From assembly GCF_905475465.1 (NCBI RefSeq), contig NC_062246.1, positions 6,412,001 to 6,476,000 on the forward strand: DNA of 64,000 nucleotides. The letters are read 5' to 3'. Below the pieces are notes generated by a model. That model had not been told where the DNA came from and searched no databases. It worked only from the letters and a program-made list of their open reading frames with translations. The stretch is from Pieris napi (lineage: Eukaryota; Arthropoda; Insecta; Lepidoptera; Pieridae). A program made the position numbers and the translations under genes. Below are positions 55,149 through 64,000 of this stretch, piece by piece; within the stretch, counting starts at the first letter, position 1; every line of letters starts with the position of its first letter.

Positions 55149-55985
55149 TTTTTGAAGTAAAACCTCTTTAGGCGCGACTACGGCGTTATTCAGATTTTTT
55201 TCTGACGGAAGTAACGCTTACTATAGTCTGTGTAGTTTCCGCTATTTAAAAATAACAACGATAGTGCGTTTTATAAGTCCATCAGCGCCATCTAGTGGTG
55301 CATTATTTGAACTGATATAAGTCAGTTTCTTGGTAGTGTTTATTTAGGATAGTATTCACTCGTTTTATTTGATACTGTTTCTTGTAATTATGTTATTATT
55401 AGTATATTTATATTTAAAATGAAAATCCATACTAGTAACATGTGACCAAATTAAAATTCCACTAAAGAGGTTACCATCCTAGCCTGCTTTTCTTTTGTTA
55501 TACATACGACCAGTTTTTTCGCTTAATTTTGTATTTTACGATTTTGGAAGAAATAAATTAATACCAAATTAATATATTACCAAATTAGTATATTTTATAT
55601 AAAAGTAACAAAGTTGTATGAGAGAATAGCAAAGTGAATAAACAAAATTCAACAGTAAAAAAAAATAAATAAATTGCAAAGTTTTTTGAAAATCTCTAAA
55701 TATACTTATTGATTTATTTATTTAAAATAAGTAAATTAATAATAAATTTTCTGACGATAGCGACATTCTATAATTTTCAATAACAAGGTTATATGGACAT
55801 GTGCTGATCTAACCTTCGTATTTGAATAATCTTTGTAAAGCACATGAATAATAAATATAATGAAATTATAATATGATATTTATTATTTAAGTTAATATTT
55901 AATCATTTCAGTGATATATGCCGTCAACGCCGAGACACAGAAGTTTTACTTCAATCGTGCGTAAAGGTTACACGCACACACTTTT
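55149..55985. mobile_element. Inverse copy of the GAAGTAAAACTTC element at 40203-40980
   Basis: Ends TTTTTGAAGTAAAACCTCTT and AGAAGTTTTACTTCAATCGT followed by GCGTAAAGGTTACACGCACA. Internal similarity to 40.2-41.0 kb in complement across most of the length. No ORF. Confidence 0.7.
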
Positions 55986-55997
55986 TTTATTACATAA

Positions 55998-56110
55998 TGG
56001 GGTGCAAACAGGCAGGAGGCTCACCTGATGTAAGGTGATACCGCCGTCAATGGACACTAACATTGCCAGAAGGCTCGCAAGTGCGTAGCTGGCCTTTTAA
56101 GAATAAGTAC
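55998..56110 (+). repeat. Common lepidopteran repeat fragment
   Basis: GGCAGGAGGCTCACCTGATG, then ATACCGCCGTCAATGGACAC and GAAGGCTCGCAAGTGCGTAG. The same motif appears at 12460-12500 and, inverted, in the upstream flanks of copies C, D, E and F. The stretch 56111-56450 shows nothing recognisable. Confidence 0.6.
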
Positions 56111-56454
56111 GATCACTTCTTGAAGGATCCTAAGTCGAATTGGTAGGGGGCAGCTGGTTTGGCATGGCAAAAACTGCATTCAATAACGCTTAGTTTTGAA
56201 ATGACGGACGCTGGTATTAAGTATTCTGCCTTGACTTACGATGATTAAACTCAGATGTAGGTATTCATTCGAACAATTCAAAAACAAAAAAACATACTTA
56301 AAATAAGAAAATAAAATGTCTCGTGACTTCCGACAGAAGACGGTGGCTTAAAGTAATCTAAGTTGAACTATTTAATTCTGTAATATTCCAAGGATATCAT
56401 CTTTTGCTTCATTTATCATATTTTTTATAATCACTTTTAAAAACGGTGTTAGTT

Positions 56455-57265
56455 TCAGGTTATATGCTCACTATCGACAGATATATAGCGTAAAGCGAGA
56501 TATTGGTAACCTGAAAATATGTAAGGACAGTGAACTAAACTTTGTTGACAAAACTGTTTTTCTAGGCACAACAATAGATAGTAAACTCCAAACACATAGA
56601 GACTATCGAATAGGCTGAGCTCTGCAGCATATGCAGTAAAGATAATTCGACAGCTACTGATAAGGACACTGCTAAAATTGTGTATCATTGCTACTTTCAC
56701 AGCGTTATGTCGTACGGTATTCTTCTGTGGGGTGTTGTTGTAGAGGTTCTATCCATATATGAGCTGCAGAAGCGGGCTGCTCGGGGTATTTGTTGTGTTT
56801 CTCCGAGGGAGTCGTTACGGAATAAGTTTAAGGAATTAAATCTTTTGACACTATCTGGTCAATATATTCTTGAAGCCTTGTAGTATGTACAAAAAAATAT
56901 AAACGATTTTAAAACAAATGGTTTCTTTCACCAGTATAATACGCGTAATAGAATATATATAATTTGAGTGTACGACCGACAAGGCTCCAAAAGATAAACC
57001 ACTCCTTATAAAAATGAATAAAATTTTATTCTCAAGCAAAATTAGACAATTATCACTAAATAAATTCAAAGCCCTCGTTAAACGAAAATTAATCAATAAA
57101 GCTTTTTATAAATTTGAGGAAAACTTAAATGATCCTAATCCTTGGGATTGATTTGCTCCAGTTCAAACAATTTGTATGACTCAATACTTGTGCGATTAAA
57201 AAGAGTGGTGGAAAGTTTCTTGACAGTTCTTCTTACCCGCTCTACGCCCGGTTGAGTTTGAGTTT
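56455..57265 (+). mobile_element. Jockey/CR1-superfamily LINE, 3' part
   Basis: Reverse transcriptase thumb and C-terminal pieces: VFLGTTIDSKLQTH, YHCYFHSVMSYGILLWGVV, LQKRAARGICCVSPRESL, KELNLLTLSGQYILEAL, then NINDFKTNGFFHQYNTRN and KAFYKFEENLNDPNPWD, with the 3' UTR GAGTGGTGGAAAGTTTCTTG. Frameshifted at several places. Confidence 0.85.
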
Positions 57266-57473
57266 ACCATAGCATGTTCGGCATGTCCCTAATTACTACA
57301 AATCATAATTTGAACATTTGCATGATGGAATGTGTGTTGTTTATAGAATAAAATAATATTTAATTGGCAAAGAACAATTGAAAATTATAATCTAAGGATC
57401 TGTGGGATCAAGTAATACTAAAAATAATGAATAATTCATTATTTAATTATTGCGGAGAACGAATACACTTAAT

Positions 57474-57987
57474 CCATAGATTTATATCGTTAGATAGGCC
57501 CCGACACCAAAAACTGTGGCATTGTTTTCGAAAGTTAGCGTTAACGAAAACGTTTGAATGTGTGCGTCAACATGGCGTCCTAAAACAGTGCAATTTGTGT
57601 AGAAGGTACGGTCGAAACTAGTGTCATCTCTTTTTCTCCTACATTAGTTGCAAACACTACTTTCTCTTTCGTGCACTCGCCATTTAAATTTGTTATTTTA
57701 GACAGTGCGGAAGGAAAAATAAAAGTTTTTAAATCAAATCGCAATACTTACGAGTGAAATGTTACACCTCTGGCTTTATTTGTGTTTCTAGAATTGTTGT
57801 TGCACTTTAGAAAGGCATGGCATTTTGTGACACTAAACTGCTCGCAAACGTCCTTTATAACACGTCCGGCTAACACTGTGTTTAGGGGTGCACTGATCCC
57901 AGGTTAGTGAGTCTCACTCACTTAGACTGTGCGACAACACGGCGCGGTCTCACTGCGGTAAGGCCCTATCTAACGATATAAATCCAT
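57474..57987. mobile_element. TIR element of about 0.5 kb
   Basis: Ends CATAGATTTATATCGTTAGA and TCTAACGATATAAATCCATG, about 27 bp of inverted similarity including the GGGCC core. The 64-codon frame at 57427-57621 crosses the left end and is not credible as a gene. Confidence 0.7.
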
Positions 57988-58588
57988 GACTTAATCTATG
58001 GTTGGCGATTGTAGATATGTTACCCAACTTAATAAAAATATGACTAATGTAAAGGAAAAAGAATATTAATAGGAAACAAAAATATACATCGATTTATTTA
58101 TTAAGTTAATCGCCAATTAATTGTTATGAATGTAAAATGCTCTTATTTTATTATTCTTAATGTTCATGATCTTTAGCCGTGAATTAATAAACTTGGAACA
58201 TAATAGTGGCCTGTATTCCAAAGGTATATATTTTTAGATAATGTCAATAGTCAACCTCAACGAAGGTTGTGGATAAACCATATGTGCCCGCAAAGGAAAA
58301 TCATCGCAGTGACAGTAATCTATAATTTACGATAATTTACATAAAATCATCAAATAATCAAAAATTGGGTATATACGCAATTTCGTGATTTTGCAACCTT
58401 GGTACAAAAACTCAATAGAAGTCGGAGTCACAATCGCTATCAGGATTTGCAAAGTACCAGCGTTGCGCTTTAGAAAATAACACTTTGCATGCGTGACCCA
58501 TTACCTACCGCCTGGATAATATTAGAAAGGTCACGTGATCTGGTGCTAGACAAAATCTAAGTTTTATGATATAGACAATAGACATACA
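57988..58588 (-). other. 3' flank of copy G
   Basis: Sequence downstream of the copy G stop codon, conserved with 12515-12995 (the relic). No additional gene; polyadenylation site not determined. Confidence 0.6.
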
Positions 58589-61500
58589 TTATTTTTTTAT
58601 ATAAAGAATAAACAAGTTAAAGTTATGAACCCATTCACTAGTAGATTTTTCATATTTGTAGACTTCAAAATCTATTCTTTGCATTTCTTCAAAAAGTTCA
58701 GCTAAAAATTCGTTGAATATGTCTGCAGGAATCTTGAATGGAGTGAGTGCCTTAATCGCTTCTATAAAAGAGAAAATTAAGTTATTTTCTTATCAATAAA
58801 ATATATTTACAACAAATTTGGGCTTTAACAGCATCACTTATAGAGTAGTTACGTCGAGATCACAACAGATGAAAAACACATCGACATCTATATATATAAA
58901 AATGAAACCCGTTTTCCGTTGTCACGACATAACATGAAAATGGATTGACCGATTTGTCTGATTCTTTTTTTATAATATTCCTTGAAGTACGAGGATGGTT
59001 CTTACGGAGAGAAAAATTTAAAAAAATTGATTGAAAAAGTCTAAAAACAACACTTTTCTATATTCCCATACAAAATATTCGTAATAATACTTAAAAGTCA
59101 ATTTGAACTTTAATACCATATCATAAAGTTCAAGTGTTAGTGGAGGGGTTCCGGGAAGGTAAATTTGAATTTTTTGACATAATGTATTTGTTGTCTTATC
59201 AACTTTCTTTTTTTATCTTACTAGCTAGACCGGTGTCCCGAATAGTAGAATAAGTATTTAAAAAAAATAAAGAATCGACTGTTAGGCGGTACGATGTTCG
59301 CCAGGCCAGCTAGTTAGCAATAAAAAGTTTCTTTGTGAGATATTTTGATAAAAATAAATTTTTATGAACGTTTTTTTAACAATCTGATATTCTTAAACCC
59401 ATAACCAATTATGTCCTAAAAACATTCTGTAACGGTTGCATCTCGGCCAACCATTCCTCCTATTTTTATCGCATTGTCGTATTGGTGTGTTATTTTCTTA
59501 GTCATTGAAGGCTATTTTTTTGGCCAAATTGGCTCCGCATCGGGGGCCATCTGGTTAAAAGTCTTAGTACAGTTTTTTTAGAATTATTTTAAAGTACAAT
59601 AAAATTATCGGGTCGATAAGCAGTCACCAAAGACCCATAACTAATACAAAACGTTATATTAGAAATTGCTTATATAAATGGATGTTTACAATATAATTTC
59701 TGTTCTACTTTTTATCATTCTATTCATGTGTGTCTAATAAAGTATCGTGTCGCCTGGAAAAAGTTCTACTGAAGTCTGCTAAAGTATCCCATCATTCGAA
59801 AAGCAGCTTGCCAACTTATATGTCTTCTAACTAAAAAACATATATGTACCTTATTCTTACAAATTGTACCTTTGTATAATCTTACGGATAAAATTAACCT
59901 GTTTGTTGTCGCTACATTATCTAATCTATAAAATTCTCGTGTCACAATGTTCGTTCCCATACTCCTCCGAAATGGCTCGACCGATTCCAATGATATTTTT
60001 TATGCATATTCAGTAAGTCTGAGAATCGGCTACTATCTATATTTCAAACCCCTTTTTTTATTTAATAGAATTGTTTTTATTTTTTTTATGATACAGCATA
60101 CAAAAATACATACAACCCCTAATTTTCACCCCTCTACGATCAACCCCTATTTTTTATTATAGTAGATACTTAATTTTATTAAACTAAAAAAATGTTTCCT
60201 AGAAATAATATACATGGCAAGACAACGTTTGCGGGGTCAGCTAGTATCATTATATTATTTCGCTACGGTACATAATACATTATATTACTTAAACGTGAAT
60301 TTTCTTTATCGGGTATAAACGCAAATTAAGTGCATTATTTATTTGTTTAAATATATGTAAACGCCAAATATACCAAATATCGTTAAATAACTTACCCTGA
60401 AATAATTCTGCGCTTTCATACTGAAAAGATAATCTCTTGTACTGTATTTCAATAAACGAAAATCCGATTTTATCTAACATTTCTCTGAGTTGCTTTTCAG
60501 GATTCTGGAAAATAAAAATGCTGTATTATAACATACTATAAAAAGTCCAAGTAATAATAATGGGTTAACATAAAATATAAGTTTTGCTGTGTTAATAGTG
60601 TTTATGAACAGTAAAATTTTTAGGCGACAAAATTTTTAAAAGTTGCACCTTATCGTTACAATTGAAAACGTAACAATTCATCTAAATTAAAAAAACATAT
60701 TACTGAGCTGTCGTGGTAAGGTGATATAATTTTTTCCGTATCCTTAAGCCAAATTTTCCATTTTTTTCTTTTGGCCAGTTCTCTTAATGCGTCGTAGAAG
60801 GCTGCTTGTCCTACGAATGTTGCCAGACAGTCACCATCTCCCTGCAGAAGATTATAGATATTTCGAAACGCGTTTCTGAAAAAGGATAATTTACTATAGT
60901 TTAACAACAGTATAAGATATTTAGCGCCTGGATTTTAAAAAAATATATTAGAACTAGCATACCGGCCAAGCTTTGCTGTGGCTAAGGTTTTTGTTATATT
61001 ACATAGTAGCAAAATATTCAAGGAAAGCGGTAGGAGAACACCAGTCATGGGGACCACCATGCTTTTTAGTGGTTATGACATTAAATTGTAGCTTATGTGA
61101 AACGTTGGTACTTTCAACACAGCGCCATCTGTTAGAATTTTGACTTATGATAAACAAATAATTTACAATAAAATAATATTGCGGGTATAAATTAAGATGT
61201 AAGCCTATCTTTTAAGCTGGATCAAACTACACACGGTGTGCAAATTTGATTGATATCGGTTCTGTATTTTAGGAGTCCATAGCGGAAAAACAACGTGACA
61301 CGTAATTTATATATATTAAGATTACATAATGCCTATAACATTGAGAAAGTATGAAACCGATCCAGCAGTTCAGAATAAATTTATTAAGATATAAAAGCCT
61401 TTCATATTTGTAATCTAATATATAAAATTCTCGTGTCACAATGTTCGTTCCAATACTCCTTCGAAACGACTCGACCTATTCTCATGAATTTTTAATGCAT

Positions 61501-64000
61501 ATTTAGTTAGTCTGAGAATGGGATGCTATATTTTATGATACTATCACCCCGAAAATTTTATTTGTCTTCTTTTATGGTACAACATACAAAAATACATCCA
61601 AACCTTAATTGTCACCCTTCTACGATCAACCCCTATTTTTATTATAGTAGATAGTTATTATCTAACTAAAAAAAGTTTCCTAGAAATAATATACATTCCA
61701 AAATGAGGTTTGCCGGGTCAGCTAGTATTAGTATAGATTTATAATAATATATTTTTAATACAGTTGCTCAAAAAGTGGCGTATTGCAGGGATGTATAGCG
61801 TTCGGGATGTGGGCTATTACACACTCGTGCTTTTTTTTACCTTTTCCGAACTAGTGCGTTTTCTTTCCCAACTGTCAAATTAATGTCTATTAAAAAGAAA
61901 AAAACAAACCACGAAGTTTTTATTAAAAAAAATCATAGAAGTTTTTATGATTCATGCAAATATTTCTAAAAAGAAGCTACTGCTTTGTTTCAATATAAGA
62001 TTTAATGATTTGATTCAATGAGTTAGGTTAGATTTCATTTCATCACCTTAAATTTCATATCAATAAAAAATTGTACTGAAGACTTGGCTGTATGGGCATA
62101 GTTCCCTTTGCCTACCCAGAATGGGTGAAGAAAAAAAATCTGCTTATATTCTTTTACGGTTGGCGCCATTTTCCAAAAATGTTCTTTGCGCGTTTAGTTG
62201 TTTGTTATATTATATATTAAATATACATGAAAATTCATACGAAATAAATAATAGTTTGTCTCAAACAGTAAATAAATATGCAACCTAAAACTTCTCCAGT
62301 TAGTATAAAAAACTGTACCAATGTATATGTGAACAATAATTTGTATAAGAAATAAATGATTAGTGAGTTGAGTTTATTGTTTTTTTATTATTTTATTAAA
62401 TTGCATAATTTTTTCGCAACTGTATTAAAAATAGTCGTTCAGTACACGTGCGGAACCGTCATTGCAACTTGTTCCGACTGTCAACCCTCACCTTCGACTG
62501 CGCCTCGGCTCGGGTAGACATTTGTCGAAACTCTTTGCAATGACAGGCTTTCCGCACTAGTAATGAAATATACTATTCCTTGTCCACCAACGCTCCAGTG
62601 TATTGTGCAAAGGTTAAAAATGAAAGCAACAACATTTAAATCAATCTTGGAATTATGTTTGAACATTGTAGCATAATCATTTGATATTTGAATAATTGTG
62701 AAGATTACATTTGGCAATAAAATGACAATAAATCTATCTTAGCAATATATTTAGTAAATCAGATACACACCGGGAAATTAGATACACACCGGGTGTACAC
62801 ATTTAATAAAATTAAGTTAAAAATTTTGTGGATTACAATACAATTTAAGATTTAATTTAGTTTGATACAATGTTAGTTCAATGACATCAGTGAAAAATTT
62901 ACTAAACACATATTAAAAATTTTGAATAGATGTATCCATATTTTATGTTTTTTTGACTCCTTTTAATAATATATTTTAATTATTACATTTTTAGGTTAGT
63001 TTTTGTTTTTTGTTATAATAATTTATGATAGCAGTATTATGTTATTTTAATTTTATTTAGGATAATAATAATGTTATATCTAAGTTATATGTAACAATGT
63101 ATTTGCATTATCACGAAAGTATATTTTGTATATATATAATATATATACTTATTCCATTATTACTATATACGTATACGCCAACTGTATAATTCAATTTGTG
63201 TACGGAGGGTACCCTCCATTTTAAATCAAAATTCACATGCCGACATAACAGAGGACACCAACCAGTTATTAATATGATCAAAAATATGTTAATACAATTG
63301 TTACCTATTAAAATGTAATTTCGAAATTGCTGTAACTTTAGTATTTGTTTAAAAAGATTGGCAATCGTGTTGGATTAATATTACCCCATATATATTCAGC
63401 CATGCGAAGAATACTGAATTTTCTGTGAATTGATAGCCCAAGTACGCGAAAAAGTGACTTTTAATATAATTAATTCCAGGCCGAAATATACTGCTCTTTA
63501 GGGGTGGGTAAGAGGTTCCATACAAAATGGCGACCAATCGATCGAATCGCTGGTAAAATTCTTTTGATAAATGCATACTTTGTTTCTATAAGAATTTAGA
63601 GTACAATTTGCCGTCATAAATATTGTGGGTCGTCTCCCACTTCTCAAACCGACTTTACTATATATATACGTCGAAAGATATCCTAATATCATGGAACATA
63701 TGTTTTTGTAAATTTCCGTTAAAAATAAGTTAATTTCTATATAAAACGATCATTGAAAGCCATGCAAGACAAATATTAAACTTATCATTTATTTATTATT
63801 TAGTTTAAATAAAATTAAAAAGCATTCGTTGCAAGTCTCATTATTAAATAAGAGTAATATCATATACATAATTATATATTCTCAAAACATTTAAATAATA
63901 TTAAACTGTTGAAAAAAAAACTGGTAAATTATATAAGCTGTATACTATGACTATAAAAAAATTGTTCAGGCTACTTACTCTTGTTGCTGGACCCAATGCA
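58589..64000 (-). CDS. JHAMT-like methyltransferase, copy G (divergent; exon 1 leaves the window)
   Basis: Exon 4 is 58589-58761, exon 3 60396-60504, exon 2 60704-60875, and the end of exon 1 is 63979-64000, continuing right. Exon lengths (172, 109, 173) and phases match the other copies and all borders are GT-AG. Exon 1 ends LHWVQQQE, the LHW of classical JHAMT. Exon 2 reads NAFRNIYNLLQGDGDCLATF ... ISPYHDSS; exon 3 NPEKQLREMLDKIGF; exon 4 AIKALTPFKIPADIFNEFL and ends NLFILYIKK. Many positions differ from copies A-F; the NPEK and LHW features resemble Bombyx-type JHAMT as I remember it. Three Helitrons and an unknown TIR element are in its introns. The two decayed relics at 12.5 and 30.5 kb are of this subtype. 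All visible exons are open. Confidence 0.88.
58887..59313 (+). mobile_element. Non-autonomous Helitron in intron 3 of copy G
   Basis: A|TCTATATATATAAAAATGAA start, CCAGGCCAGCTAG end followed by T; close to 16874-17338. Confidence 0.85.
59920..60244 (+). mobile_element. Second non-autonomous Helitron in intron 3 of copy G
   Basis: A|TCTAATCTATAAAATTCTCG start, GCGGGGTCAGCTAG end followed by T. Internal CTCCGAAATGGCTCGACCGA as at 36147-36468. The remnant at 30.4-31.6 kb lacks it, so it inserted after that duplication or was lost there. Confidence 0.85.
61414..61725 (+). mobile_element. Non-autonomous Helitron in intron 1 of copy G
   Basis: A|TCTAATATATAAAATTCTCG start, GCCGGGTCAGCTAG end followed by T. 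Same subfamily as 36147-36468 and 59920-60244. Confidence 0.85.
61754..62430. mobile_element. TIR element in intron 1 of copy G
   Basis: Ends TTTTAATACAGTTGC and GCAACTGTATTAAAA (15 bp inverted). Contains CAAAAAGTGGCGTATTGCAG near the left end. No ORF. Immediately right (62430-62570) is a GC-richer segment (TCGACTGCGCCTCGGCTCGG) that may be a further insertion. Confidence 0.6.
62571..63978. other. Intron 1 of copy G, AT-rich
   Basis: No repeats of families seen elsewhere in the window and no believable coding sequence. The minus-strand frames at 63349-63692 are short and overlap each other. Confidence 0.4.

Noticed and set aside
57427..57621. 64-codon plus-strand frame
   Set aside because: It begins outside and ends inside a TIR element; not conserved elsewhere in the window.

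Overview
The window is AT-rich eukaryotic, almost certainly lepidopteran, nuclear DNA. The evidence is GT-AG introns, tRNA-derived SINEs of the moth and butterfly type, many short Helitrons that insert between A and T and end in CTAG, mariner, Tigger and Harbinger relics, and LINE 3' ends typical of Lepidoptera. No prokaryotic genes or CRISPR arrays were seen. Species cannot be assigned from the sequence alone. The host genes all belong to one family: juvenile hormone acid methyltransferase (JHAMT)-like SAM-dependent methyltransferases. They form a head-to-tail tandem array on the minus strand, each built from four exons of about 356, 172, 109 and 176 nt with conserved phases (2, 0, 1). || Layout, left to right (transcription runs right to left): copy A (1-3967, exon 4 leaves the window, exon 2 frameshifted); copy B (5412-10793, exon 3 lost, exon 4 broken by a foldback element, an inverted exon 1 inside intron 1); a relic of a different subtype (about 12.45-13.2 kb); copy C (13602-17855, intact, 270 aa); copy D (20333-28066, intact, 271 aa, intron 3 swollen by nested transposons); a second relic of the divergent subtype (about 30.4-31.6 kb); a LINE block (33.3-35.8 kb); copy E (36608-41875, intact, 269 aa); copy F (44096-53755), whose exons 2-4 lie in a nearly identical tandem duplication of 4.4 kb behind one exon 1; and divergent copy G (58589 to beyond 64000), which resembles classical JHAMT more and is the subtype from which both relics derive. 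|| Nearly everything else is mobile DNA. At least seven Helitron insertions (one of them duplicated), several foldback elements or MITEs, two Harbinger-like families with TWA or CWG target duplications, a Tigger, two or three mariners, SINEs and at least five LINE fragments fill introns and intergenic spaces. || Transposons have altered the genes directly. A Harbinger-type element sits at the same site just upstream of the ATG in A and C, with a relic in D. Foldbacks replaced exon 3 and rewrote the C-terminus in B. A LINE in intron 1 of F supplies one breakpoint of the exon-cassette duplication. JHAMT methylates JH acids or farnesoic acid in JH synthesis. Whether these paralogues do is unknown, because a substrate-site Gln at position 14 is replaced by Thr or Ser in B, D and E. 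Exon boundaries were deduced by comparing the copies; no transcript data were used.
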